Below are positions 17,311 to 25,554 of a stretch of DNA of 64,000 bases, piece by piece (position 1 is the first letter of the stretch; the number at the start of each line of letters is the position of its first letter). The stretch is from NCBI GenBank assembly GCA_018240065.1, contig JAFEGH010000007.1, positions 372,001-436,000 of the forward strand, written 5' to 3'. The DNA comes from Verrucomicrobiota bacterium. GTDB lineage: Bacteria > Chlamydiota > Chlamydiia > Chlamydiales > Rhabdochlamydiaceae. A model generated the notes under the pieces. It saw only the letters and a program-made list of their open reading frames with translations. It ran no database searches and was not told where the DNA came from. The position numbers and the translations under genes are program-made.

Positions 17311-17847
17311 CTATTTCATCTTCGAAGGGATTTTGATCACTTTTCCATCGACGACGAAGACCCCTTTTCCGCAATGATGGATCAACCGCGGCCTTTTTTT
17401 TGAAGGGCGGACCCAGGCTTTGACAACTTCGAGGATGAAGATGTTGTATTTCTCTGACATTTTCATATCGATCACCCTGCACTCGAGATTGGCGTAGCAC
17501 TCGGTGAGAAGAGGCGCGTCGACTTTCGAGGCGGGCTCCTGGGAGAGGGCGAATTTCTCGAACTTATCGACTTTGCGTCCCGTCGTGTTCCCCACTTTGA
17601 CAGCTTTTGCAGCCATTTCCACAGTCGGGATGTTGATCACGCATTCCTTGGATTCCTTCAGGATATTGAACGAATAGTTTCGATTGCTGATGACACAGGC
17701 AAAGATCGGCGGTTCGAAGTAGATCATCATATGCCATGACATGGTCATCGCGTTGGGGCGCCCCTTGCGGGAGGTAGTGACCATCGTGACAGGCCCCTGT
17801 TCCAGCAACCTGTAAACTTGAGATAAGGGGAGAGATTTCTTTGCCAT
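17311..17847 (-). CDS. Flavin reductase-family (FMN-binding split barrel) protein
   Basis: 178 residues. VTMVTTSRKGRPNAMTMSWHM is the first FMN-binding segment of the flavoredoxin/flavin-reductase family and the centre (PPIFACVISNRNYSFNILKESKECVINIP) matches the family core. Such proteins bind FMN and reduce flavin or act as small electron carriers in the cytosol. No signal peptide. Converges on the oxygenase gene (25-bp gap), and its promoter region is shared with the divergent aldolase gene. Confidence 0.85.
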   Translation of the reverse strand: MAKKSLPLSQVYRLLEQGPVTMVTTSRKGRPNAMTMSWHMMIYFEPPIFACVISNRNYSFNILKESKECVINIPTVEMAAKAVKVGNTTGRKVDKFEKFALSQEPASKVDAPLLTECYANLECRVIDMKMSEKYNIFILEVVKAWVRPSKKRPRLIHHCGKGVFVVDGKVIKIPSKMK

Positions 17848-18021
17848 ATTGGACAGGCAGACCTTTATTTCAACTTCAGTTCCGACAATAGGAGGTCAGC
17901 CTTAAATTCACAAGCCCGACTCAAACCAATCTCAGGCTGGTTTCCTTTGAGAATTAGATGGATCTTGAAGTAAATTAATCTGAACTTTTGGTATATCAGG
18001 CCTGCGGGTAGGAGCTTTTAG

Positions 18022-18996
18022 ATGAGGAATGCACCCGTTTTATTGGCGCTGCTGATTTTTCTCACACCCCCTTTTCTGATGGCAATGGACAGACCCTATC
18101 AACTACCCCCAAAAATCAGCGAGCTGGAAAACGGCGTCTATGCGGCGGCCCTGACTCCCATGCATCCCGAATTGAGCTGCGATACAGCCGAATTGGCTGA
18201 TCACTGCAATGACCTCCTCGCACGAGGCTGCAAGGGAGTGGTCCTGTTCGGCACTACAGGAGAGGGACCCTCGTTCTCCGTGAAAGAGCGTCTGAACGCA
18301 TTGGAAAGGGTAATTCAGGCAGGCGTCGATCCTCAAAAGATCATTCTGGGAAACGGAAGCGCCAATATTCCCGATACGGTCGAATTGGCAAAGGGAGCCT
18401 TAAAGAATAACTGCCGCGCAATTCTCATTGCCCCTCCCTCCTTTTTCAAAACTGTGACCGAAGAAGGAGTGATCGCATTCTATCGGGAGATCATTCAAGC
18501 AACAGCCGATCCCAACCTGCGCGTCCTTTTGTACCATATTCCCCAGTTCAGCGGCGTCCCCATTACAACTAAGATCATCCATGCTCTGCGCGAGGAGTTT
18601 ACAGATATTGTTATCGGGATCAAAGAGAGCGAAGGCAACCTCAATCTTGCCATGGAAGCAATCAGGATATTTCCGGGCTTTAAGGTCTTTGTCGGAAACG
18701 AGAAACACATCATCGAGACAGTCCAAGCGGGGGGATCTGGAACGATTTGCGGGATCGCGAACCTCTATCCTGAACTCATCTGCTCCCTCTATCAACAGGG
18801 AAAGACGGCAAACGCTGCGAATCCTCAAGCGCTTTTGTCTTTTTTTGAGGCGATGAAAGGATATCCCTTTGTCCCCGCCTTTAAGGCGATGATGCAGAAG
18901 AAAAGAGGAAGCGCCTGGCATTCGGTCCGACCTCCCCTAGTTCCTCTCAGCGCTGATCAAAGCAACGACTTCCTCGGAAAAGTCGACATCTCCTAG
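18022..18996 (+). CDS. DapA/N-acetylneuraminate-lyase family aldolase with a signal peptide
   Basis: 324 residues. After a strong signal peptide (MRNAPVLLALLIFLTPPFLMA, 1-21) comes a complete class I aldolase TIM barrel. GTTGEG (77-82) binds the keto-acid carboxylate, Tyr171 (LLYHIPQ) is the proton relay, and Lys201 (IGIKESEGN) is the Schiff-base lysine. The family includes dihydrodipicolinate synthase, N-acetylneuraminate lyase and related pyruvate aldolases. A Sec signal on this cytosolic family is unusual. The Arg typical of DapA carboxylate binding is not evident, so a sugar-acid or sialic-acid-type substrate is possible. AGGAG sits 7 bases before the ATG. Monocistronic. Confidence 0.82.
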   Translation: MRNAPVLLALLIFLTPPFLMAMDRPYQLPPKISELENGVYAAALTPMHPELSCDTAELADHCNDLLARGCKGVVLFGTTGEGPSFSVKERLNALERVIQAGVDPQKIILGNGSANIPDTVELAKGALKNNCRAILIAPPSFFKTVTEEGVIAFYREIIQATADPNLRVLLYHIPQFSGVPITTKIIHALREEFTDIVIGIKESEGNLNLAMEAIRIFPGFKVFVGNEKHIIETVQAGGSGTICGIANLYPELICSLYQQGKTANAANPQALLSFFEAMKGYPFVPAFKAMMQKKRGSAWHSVRPPLVPLSADQSNDFLGKVDIS

Positions 18997-19095
18997 CCAA
19001 TAAATTCAGAGCTGCCTTTTCCATTGCCTGCAATTTTTCGATGTGGCTAGAATCATCCCAAAGATTTGATCCACATTTAAATCAGGAGCGTAAAT

Positions 19096-19569
19096 ATGGA
19101 TTTGACATTACGCGGAATAGAAATCCCTTTTGAAACCCGAAACTCTGAGCCCATTGCTGCGAACAGAATCCATAATTCCTGGATCAGGAATGCCGATCTT
19201 GCTCGGTTGGGAATCTTTCCAGATGTCGTTCAATCGTTGAATGAGGTCGTTGAGGATGCTATTGGAATTCTGCGAGCGGCAAATTCAGGCTCCTTTATTG
19301 ATGCAGAATCAAGGCCAATTGACGAAGCCACAGTGAAAAGAGAGCTGAGTATACTAAGCTCAGATCTTGCACAAATCGCGGATATTACACTGAAGGCAAA
19401 GATGGCGCGAGAAGATCAATGGGAACCCGTAAGTGATGTGGACTTGATAGAACTTCACGGGCATATGATCTCCATTTCTGCAACGATTCAGAAACTTGTC
19501 CAATTGTCCAACCGACTGAAAGAACTCTCCGAATCTAAGAAGTTCCCGGAAAACGAGTTAACGCGTTGA
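19096..19569 (+). CDS. Hypothetical protein, helical
   Basis: 157 residues, no family recognised. It is preceded by AGGAG at good spacing, so translation is likely. The first 50 residues are polar and mixed; the rest (SLNEVVEDAIGILRAAN, LSILSSDLAQIADITLKAKM, LIELHGHMISISATIQKLVQLSNRLKEL) forms amphipathic helices with heptad-like hydrophobics, suggesting a small helical bundle or coiled coil. No signal peptide or membrane segment. Could be a type III secretion substrate or chaperone partner, but nothing in the context proves it. Confidence 0.62.
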   Translation: MDLTLRGIEIPFETRNSEPIAANRIHNSWIRNADLARLGIFPDVVQSLNEVVEDAIGILRAANSGSFIDAESRPIDEATVKRELSILSSDLAQIADITLKAKMAREDQWEPVSDVDLIELHGHMISISATIQKLVQLSNRLKELSESKKFPENELTR

Positions 19570-19693
19570 TCCATCGACTAGCGCCTGGTTTTAAAAGTTC
19601 AGGTGCATTCTGTCTATTAAATTAAGGAGCTGAGCTCTCTTCGCGTAAAATCCTCTGTGTCAAAAATTCAGCAGGGAGAAGTAAAGAAAAAAA

Positions 19694-19722
19694 TTGACAG
19701 CTTAACAATGAGAAGGTAGATA
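19694..19722 (+). promoter_or_regulatory. Possible promoter for the DUF2147 gene
   Basis: TTGACA at 19694-19699 is a perfect -35 box. A poor -10 (TAGATA, 19717-19722) follows at 17 bases. It is 28 bp upstream of the start codon. Confidence 0.4.
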
Positions 19723-19749
19723 CAAGATAAGGATTTAAATGAGAGTATT

Positions 19750-20262
19750 ATGCGTATTTTCCGCGTTCTCAATCTTTTTCTGCTTCTTTGCTTTGCTTTT
19801 CCTGCCATGGCGGACGACATCGTAGGATTTTGGCAGACGATGGATAAGAAAACCCATCGGCCAAGCTCCGTGATAGCTGTCTACTCTTACCAGGGCAAGT
19901 GCTACGGAAGGATCATCGGCATCTTTGACAAAGAAGGCGAATTGACGGATACGATTTACCACCCCATCAGCAAGGCGACCGCCATGGTCGGAGATCCCTA
20001 CTACTGCGGACTTGATATCGTTTTGGCGGCAAGTCCCAAAGAAGACGGCACCTACCGCGGGCGTGTGATGGATCCCAGGGATGGCAAAGTCTACAAAGCG
20101 GAACTCTGGAGAGAGGGCAGCAATCTGGTCCTTCGAGGCAAATTGCTGATCTTCGGAAAAAATGTCACCTGGCTTCCCTTCTCGGAAAATAGCTTTACGC
20201 TCCGATTTAAAAAACCCGATCTCTCGACGTTCGTTCCTGTCAAGGCGGTTGCGAAAGATTAG
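19750..20262 (+). CDS. DUF2147 family secreted protein
   Basis: 170 residues. Signal peptide MRIFRVLNLFLLLCFAFPAMA (cleavage near AMA-DD). The mature part, beginning DDIVGFWQTMDKKTHRPSSVIAVY, with YCGLDIVLAASPKEDGTYRGRVMDPRDGKVYKAELW, follows the DUF2147 pattern (WxT...I.IY...YxGKI and DP..GK.Y...L). DUF2147 proteins are small periplasmic or secreted beta-rich proteins with no proven function. The ribosome site is weak (GAG seven bases upstream). Converges with the second P4H-like gene. Confidence 0.78.
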   Translation: MRIFRVLNLFLLLCFAFPAMADDIVGFWQTMDKKTHRPSSVIAVYSYQGKCYGRIIGIFDKEGELTDTIYHPISKATAMVGDPYYCGLDIVLAASPKEDGTYRGRVMDPRDGKVYKAELWREGSNLVLRGKLLIFGKNVTWLPFSENSFTLRFKKPDLSTFVPVKAVAKD

Positions 20263-20301
20263 ACCGCAGGGTTGCCTTTACTGCGGCCGTTCTTTGACAG
20301 C

Positions 20302-21012
20302 TTATTCGAACCGGTTCATGCGCAGCCATTTTGTCGCCAGCCACTTTTCTCCCTTCACAACAGGAGCTCCCCCATGAAGGGTGAGCGGATCGACGGTGCC
20401 ATCCGGGCCGCAGTTGTAAAAAAGAAGGGCGTCTCCTTTGCGCGGGACAACATTAATGTTAAGCGAAGGGAAGATCGTCTCTCCTCCCGCCTCAGGAGTA
20501 TTTAAATACATCAAAAAAGACGCACGCCTCTGTCCTCCCCGGATGAGGTGATATTTACCTCCGGAAGTACCGGGGTCGAAATAATCGTGGTGGGGCCTGT
20601 ACTCTCCTCCGACCGCATACTGCAGGACTTGGATATTCTCCCCGTTTTCCTTAGGGATCGCTGTGAGGGAGGAAATCCGGTCTTCAATAGAGGTGATGAC
20701 AGGATCGTTCAAATTATAGGGAAAGAACATCCCATAACTTGTTCTTCGTTCGTCCACATCGGCGCCCGAAGAATTATTGTCGATGACGGTTGAGCGCTTC
20801 AGATGGGGCCTTGCCTGTCTGATCAAGTGGTCGCACTCCTCGTCGGACAGGAAATTGTGATAGACGACGACACGCGGCGAAGTGCTGAGGATTTCTACTT
20901 TAGGAGAGGCCGCCGTCTGTGCGGCATACCCCATCTCAGAAGACATGCAGCAGAGGAGGCTTGGAAAGATGAGTAAAGCGGTCTTGGCTTGGCGAAAGAT
21001 TGATTTTTTCAT
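20302..21012 (-). CDS. Exported prolyl 4-hydroxylase-like 2OG-Fe(II) oxygenase
   Basis: 236 residues. Signal peptide (1-30, cleavage near GYA-AQ). The P4H catalytic domain spans about 45-235: VVVYHNFLSDEECDHLI opens it, the iron ligands are His141-x-Asp143 (RPHHDYFD) and His213 (LTLHGGAP), and Lys223 (GEKWLATKWLR) binds 2-oxoglutarate. The GGQRRASFLMYLNTPEAGGET block is close to animal and viral prolyl 4-hydroxylases. It would hydroxylate peptidyl proline using O2, Fe(II) and 2-oxoglutarate. It differs in sequence from the enzyme at 16569, so the two are separate paralogues rather than a recent duplication. Its export suggests a host or envelope substrate. Confidence 0.86.
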   Translation of the reverse strand: MKKSIFRQAKTALLIFPSLLCCMSSEMGYAAQTAASPKVEILSTSPRVVVYHNFLSDEECDHLIRQARPHLKRSTVIDNNSSGADVDERRTSYGMFFPYNLNDPVITSIEDRISSLTAIPKENGENIQVLQYAVGGEYRPHHDYFDPGTSGGKYHLIRGGQRRASFLMYLNTPEAGGETIFPSLNINVVPRKGDALLFYNCGPDGTVDPLTLHGGAPVVKGEKWLATKWLRMNRFE

Positions 21013-21152
21013 ACATAAACCCGTCTTAGCTTTTGGAGTGGTTTTGCTTTTCTTAGGGCCGGCATTCCCGTTTAGGGTGCGTTGACATGAAAAAAATTTA
21101 AGAGATTGCTCCAGTTTTAGCCAAATGAAAAGGATAAAAGGGTCTCATTTGG

Positions 21153-22403
21153 CTACAGCTGCCCGGCAATCTCCTGAGTTGAAAGTGCCACATGTTGTTT
21201 TCTTCGATACAGCAAAGCATAGCAAATGATGCATCCCCCTGTGCAGAAAATTGCCAGAAGGGTCATCGGTCTGACGCTCCCGTCGAATCCGCGGGCTGCT
21301 ACCCATACCATCCCCGAAGAAATGAACAAGCGGAGCGACTGGGTCAGCGACATCGCAGACCCTTTGAGCCTTTCATCGATATGGGTCATGGAGAATGTAA
21401 AATAGATCGTCACAGCAAGTGAACAGCCTAGGCTGGCGATCGACATGGCAAGAATAAGAAGGATCGGAGAATTGATTCCTAAAAAGCAAAGCAGGACTAG
21501 GGCCAGGATGCTCCCTAAATAGATCAGGCTCCCGACGACTTTAGTGAAGACCATGCCCCATTTTTTTATCACGTAGGCGCCGCTCATGCTCCCAACAAAA
21601 AACGCGCCCATGACCCCCGTCTGATAAAAACCAAACACCCCGGGCGGGACCATGAGATAATCGACGAAGATCAGGGAAAGGTTGGCTATGAAGACGATGA
21701 CGATGCTGAACATCAGGCACCAGATCATTGTGTGCGCCATGAAAGGGAAATTCGTCAGGATCGCGCCATAATTCTTTAAGACGCCGGCTAAAATCAGCCT
21801 CGTCCTTTTAGTGGGCGGCAGAGTCTCTTTGGTCAATGCCACAGTGCTCAGGAAAACCACAGTCGCAAGGATTGCGATCAGGTAAAAATTGGCGCGCCAG
21901 CCCATCTGTATGCTGATCCAGCTTCCGATCATTGGGGCAAGCGCCATGAATCCTCCCAGGACGCCATTGCAGATCGAGACGAGCCGTGAAGACTTGTCGG
22001 GCGGATAGACGTCGAAGAAGCAGGCAAGCCCTGCGCTGACAATGGCGCCGCAGCCTAGTCCCTGCAGGAAACGGCAGAGGACCATCCAATTCAGCGCATC
22101 GGTCGACGCGCAGCCAATGCTCCCCAACATGAAAATTCCCAGCCCGATCGAAAGGATCGTTTTCCTTCCATAGGCGTCTGAGGCGGGGCCGAAGAACAGG
22201 CTCGAGAGACAAAGCCCCAAAAAGTTCATGCTGAGGAGCATTTGGATGGAATCCTCGGAGCATTTAAAATAAGAGACCATCTCGGGGAAGCTCGGAGTAT
22301 AGATGTCGGTCTCGACATAAAAAGCGATAAAGGCAAGCAGGATAATGGCGACGAAGGAGAATTCCTGAAACCGGCTCTTAAAAAATTGATTCGTATTTTC
22401 CAT
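21153..22403 (-). CDS. MFS transporter, Bcr/CflA (DHA1) drug-resistance type
   Basis: 416 residues from the ATG at 22403; an ATG at 22433 adds ten residues but has no ribosome site. Twelve hydrophobic segments. YVETDIYTPSFPEMVSYF is the loop 1 motif of Bcr/CflA permeases (DMYLPALPxM), and FGPASDAYGRKTILSIGL is the MFS motif A. The group exports drugs such as bicyclomycin, or cysteine-type metabolites, in exchange for protons. The length is normal. It stands alone between divergent and same-strand secretory genes, so no substrate hint comes from context. Confidence 0.86.
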   Translation of the reverse strand: MENTNQFFKSRFQEFSFVAIILLAFIAFYVETDIYTPSFPEMVSYFKCSEDSIQMLLSMNFLGLCLSSLFFGPASDAYGRKTILSIGLGIFMLGSIGCASTDALNWMVLCRFLQGLGCGAIVSAGLACFFDVYPPDKSSRLVSICNGVLGGFMALAPMIGSWISIQMGWRANFYLIAILATVVFLSTVALTKETLPPTKRTRLILAGVLKNYGAILTNFPFMAHTMIWCLMFSIVIVFIANLSLIFVDYLMVPPGVFGFYQTGVMGAFFVGSMSGAYVIKKWGMVFTKVVGSLIYLGSILALVLLCFLGINSPILLILAMSIASLGCSLAVTIYFTFSMTHIDERLKGSAMSLTQSLRLFISSGMVWVAARGFDGSVRPMTLLAIFCTGGCIICYALLYRRKQHVALSTQEIAGQL

Positions 22404-22560
22404 CTGTACTCTCGGATCCCATGATGCGGGCATGAATTTAGCGATCTTTGAGATTGTATCTCAAATAGGACTGCAGAGGCAAGGTCCCGCTCAATGCCCC
22501 TGCAAAAGCCCAAGACGCGGATGGCTCGGTCAAACAAAATCAATGCGTTATCCTCAAAAT

Positions 22561-22588
22561 AAAAAAAGGCAACCGTTCCCGGTTGCCC
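22561..22588 (-). terminator. Terminator of the small secreted protein gene
   Basis: GGCAACC (22568-22574) pairs with GGTTGCC (22581-22587); the plus-strand run of seven A on the left gives a U-tract on the minus-strand RNA. It lies 28 bp beyond the stop at 22616. Confidence 0.85.
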
Positions 22589-22615
22589 TTTGCACGATGA
22601 CATGCATAAGGAGTC

Positions 22616-23023
22616 TTATGAACCAAAGCTCTGCTTGACGTAACCATCGGCCAAGTCAGGTGCAGATCCCCACCATGGCTGTCCTTTGAAGAAAACTGTG
22701 TCGCCATGACGGAAGACGCGATAGTCTCCATCCTGAGTTTCAAGAACCATCTGATAGCCCTTTGTATAGAAGAAGAATGTGATTTCCGGGTTCTCTTCGG
22801 CGATTCTGATCGCTTCCGCGCGGGAAATATTTCTCGAAATTCCGACGACTCCGCTCCAGTCTGAAAATTTATACTGTGCGACGTCTTCGATTTTCTGGAA
22901 ATTGCGGTTCTCAAGGATGCCTATCTCCGGGATATCCTGCGCGATGTCGCGTGCATGGGCAGCAGCGCCAAATGCGCAGATCAAAGAAGCGATGCCTGAA
23001 ATGAAAAAAGCCATTTTCTTCAT
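22616..23023 (-). CDS. Small secreted protein, unknown function
   Basis: 135 residues from the ATG at 23023, chosen because GGAG lies 7 bases upstream and a clean signal peptide (MKKMAFFISGIASLICAFGAAAHA, cleavage AHA-RD) begins there. The mature part of about 110 residues has RAEAIRIAEENPEITFFFYTKGYQMVLETQDGDYRVFRHGDTVFFKGQPWWGSAP, with a single small alpha/beta unit; the fold is not recognised. The motif of a helix plus aromatic strands resembles mannan/carbohydrate-binding modules only vaguely. It has its own terminator. Upstream on the same strand is the exported methyltransferase, 110 bp away. Confidence 0.68.
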   Translation of the reverse strand: MKKMAFFISGIASLICAFGAAAHARDIAQDIPEIGILENRNFQKIEDVAQYKFSDWSGVVGISRNISRAEAIRIAEENPEITFFFYTKGYQMVLETQDGDYRVFRHGDTVFFKGQPWWGSAPDLADGYVKQSFGS

Positions 23024-23133
23024 ATAATACTCCATAGCGTTCGAAAATCCATTTCTTACTGGGAAACGGATCTTCAAAGAAGATAGACCTCTTCGATCAA
23101 ATCTTCCAAGACGCAAAGATAATTTAGGTTTTC

Positions 23134-23979
23134 TCAATCAGCCCGCCTGCAAAGGCACTCGAACATTGTGGATTCGAGTATAATCGACTCCCCAACGGAG
23201 GGAAGGGCCCACTGCATCATGATGGAAGCCAAATCTCTTAGGAATTCTTCTCTTAAGACATCAGAAAGATGGGAAGTATAATTGATGATAGGACGCAGCC
23301 AATCGATAAGAGCAGTTTGATTTTGAAAATTGACCCTGTCGTGGGTGACGTCAAAATAGACCGGCTCGAATCCCGATTTTTTTAAAAGTGTCGTATATTC
23401 CTCTTTGGTAAAGTAGGCCCTCTGCTTTCTGAAAGAAGGAAAATGCTGCGCCCACTTATCCGATTTGACCAGGTCTTCACTGATATTGGCCACGCTCGTG
23501 TGATCGCGGCCAGGCCCCACGATGAGAAGCATCCCGCCCGGAATTAAACTCTCATAGATGCTCCTGAGCGCATTCTCCTGTTCTACGACATAGTGGATCG
23601 AGCAGAAAGCTGTGACGAGATCGAACTGGTTATGAAAGGGAAGGGAGGCGATATCCCCTTCCTGGAAGAGCAATTGGGGAAATTCCTTTTTTGGGTAATG
23701 AGAGGAGGCGTGATCGATCATCGCTTTGGAAATATCGAGGCCAAGGACAGGAGCCGATGAATACTCCTCGGAAATGAGGGCGGTTATTTTCCCATCCCCG
23801 CACCCTATGTCGAGCACCCTCTCCTTCCCGTTCCAGGCAAATTTTTCAATCGCGCTGACAGCCCACCTCCATTGCAGACTGGAGTTTTTCTTGTACCCAT
23901 TGGGATCGTCGAGTCCACCAGCATGAAGGGTAAATGCGAAGGCTATAATGAGAAGCAATATCCCTTTTTTCCAATGCAT
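23134..23979 (-). CDS. Exported SAM-dependent methyltransferase
   Basis: 281 residues from the ATG at 23979 (GAGG five bases upstream). A strong signal peptide (MHWKKGILLLIIAFAFTLHA, 1-20) precedes a complete class I methyltransferase: motif I VLDIGCGDG (55-63), the acidic end of strand 2 in GLDIS, QEGDIASLPF (motif II region), FDLVTAFCSIHYV and LIPGGMLLIVGPG (motif III). The layout is trans-aconitate/ubiquinone-type. SAM is not expected outside the cytosol, so the signal peptide is the remarkable part. A related exported methyltransferase lies at 50816-51682. Substrate unknown. Confidence 0.8.
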   Translation of the reverse strand: MHWKKGILLLIIAFAFTLHAGGLDDPNGYKKNSSLQWRWAVSAIEKFAWNGKERVLDIGCGDGKITALISEEYSSAPVLGLDISKAMIDHASSHYPKKEFPQLLFQEGDIASLPFHNQFDLVTAFCSIHYVVEQENALRSIYESLIPGGMLLIVGPGRDHTSVANISEDLVKSDKWAQHFPSFRKQRAYFTKEEYTTLLKKSGFEPVYFDVTHDRVNFQNQTALIDWLRPIINYTSHLSDVLREEFLRDLASIMMQWALPSVGESIILESTMFECLCRRAD

Positions 23980-24077
23980 ATCAACCTCAATGGATTCATC
24001 ATCATTTGGAGTTCCATTCAAGGATAATTAAAGGGCAGCTAAAATACACCCAAAACAATTTAAAAACTGATCTGTCG

Positions 24078-24473
24078 ATGAAGTTCTTTCGCCTCTACAA
24101 AAGAGACTCGATCAAGGGATGCCGCTACTCCGGCGTGATCACTAAAGACCTGGAAACGGTTGTGAGCAGATGACTTGACGAGGCTAAAACCAAAGAAGGC
24201 GTTTGTTATTTCAAGGACTATCAGGAACTCCTCGCCTCTACCCGGGTAGTCGACATTGTTACCGAGCGCCTCCCGGACAGAAAGCGCTTTCCCCCGCGAA
24301 TGGGCGTCAGGCTGCATAACGCCAACGGACTGGGAAGAGTGGTCTGGTTCTCCTGCACGCGTAAATGCACCCTGCCCTGGACATGCGAGCATGTTCCGTT
24401 TCATGCCTCCATGATTTTAAAAGGACATGACAGGCTTTTCATCAATCCTCGGTTGACCACCATCCACGACTGA
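24078..24473 (+). pseudogene. Probable broken gene with one in-frame stop
   Basis: From the ATG at 24078 the frame reads 31 codons, meets a TGA at 24171-24173, and then continues 99 codons to a TGA at 24471. The product is protein-like throughout (YFKDYQELLASTRVVDIVTE, then a Cys/His-rich part with WFSCTRKCTLPWTCEHVPFH) and shows no homology I recognise. A single stop in 131 codons suggests recent inactivation or a sequencing error. No good ribosome site is seen. The opposite strand is also open here but reads less like protein. Confidence 0.4.
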
Positions 24474-24518
24474 CTCTTTTTTCATTGCTAATGAATTCCT
24501 GTTTTCTATGATGAAAAC

Positions 24519-25505
24519 ATGCTAGCAATGATCCTCAAAGAGCAAAAAAAGCCCCTTGTCAGGGAGGAAATCCCAAAGCCTGTCGCTAAAGACGACGAGC
24601 TTTTGATTAAAGTTAAAGCGTGTGGCGTGTGTCGAACCGATCTGCACGTCAAAGACGCTGAACTCCCCCACCCCAAACTTCCCCTCGTCTTAGGCCATGA
24701 GATTGTCGGCGTCGTCGAAGAAATGGGAAAGAATGTGCGGGGATTTCAAAAGGGGGATCGCGTCGGAGTACCGTGGCTGGGCGGAACTTGCGGGGCGTGT
24801 GAATTCTGCAACGAGGGCCAGGAAAATCTCTGCAACAACGCTCTCTATACAGGATACCTCACTGATGGCGGGTTTGCACAGTACGCTGTTTGCAAAGCGG
24901 ACTTTGCCATTCCTCTACGGCCGGGTCTTTCCGACACGCAGACTGCTCCCTTGCTCTGCGCAGGACTGATCGGTTATAGGGCCTATCGCAAGGCCGCTCC
25001 CAAAAAAACACTCGGCGTCTACGGGTTTGGAGCCGCTGCTCATATCCTGACGCAGCTGGCAACCTTCGAGGGAAAGGAAGTCTACGCGTTTACCCGCGAC
25101 AAAGATATAAAAAGCCAGGAGTTTGCAAAACAGCTCGGCGCAGTCTGGGCCGGCGACTCCTCGAGCCTTCCTCCTGTCCAGCTGGACGCCGCCATTATTT
25201 TCGCGCCTGTTGGAGAGTTGGTCCCTCTCTCCTTAAAAGCCTTAAAAAAAGGAGGCCGTTGCATTTGCGGCGGGATCCACATGAGCGATATCCCCTCTTT
25301 TCCCTACAAAGATCTCTGGGAAGAGAGAAGCATCCAATCGGTGGCGAATCTAACAAGGAAAGACGGGAAAGATTTCTTTGCGGCGATCGCCCGGTTTCCT
25401 ATCCAGACAAACGTCACCATTTATCCTCTGGAAAAAGCGAATGAGGCGCTTGAAGATTTGAGAAATGGGAAATTCGAAGGAGCCGCAGTCCTCGAAATTC
25501 CTTAG
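24519..25505 (+). CDS. Zinc-dependent alcohol dehydrogenase
   Basis: 328 residues of the medium-chain (MDR) family. Catalytic zinc ligands are Cys38 (CGVCRTDLH), His60-Glu61 (GHE) and Cys147 (LLCAGLIGYRA). The structural zinc site is Cys91, Cys94, Cys97 and Cys105 (CGACEFCNEGQENLC). The cofactor domain has GVYGFGAAAH at about 170. It resembles AdhA/AdhP-type enzymes that interconvert primary alcohols and aldehydes with NAD(P). Cytosolic, no signal peptide. Monocistronic; the gene downstream converges. Confidence 0.9.
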   Translation: MLAMILKEQKKPLVREEIPKPVAKDDELLIKVKACGVCRTDLHVKDAELPHPKLPLVLGHEIVGVVEEMGKNVRGFQKGDRVGVPWLGGTCGACEFCNEGQENLCNNALYTGYLTDGGFAQYAVCKADFAIPLRPGLSDTQTAPLLCAGLIGYRAYRKAAPKKTLGVYGFGAAAHILTQLATFEGKEVYAFTRDKDIKSQEFAKQLGAVWAGDSSSLPPVQLDAAIIFAPVGELVPLSLKALKKGGRCICGGIHMSDIPSFPYKDLWEERSIQSVANLTRKDGKDFFAAIARFPIQTNVTIYPLEKANEALEDLRNGKFEGAAVLEIP

Positions 25506-25554
25506 CGCATAGTTAACAAAGTGATTGGTGTTATTTTTAACGTGAAAGCTTTGA

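Noticed and set aside
24060-24404. A 114-codon minus-strand frame over the probable pseudogene
   Set aside because: Lacks a ribosome site and reads less like a protein than the plus-strand frame with one stop.
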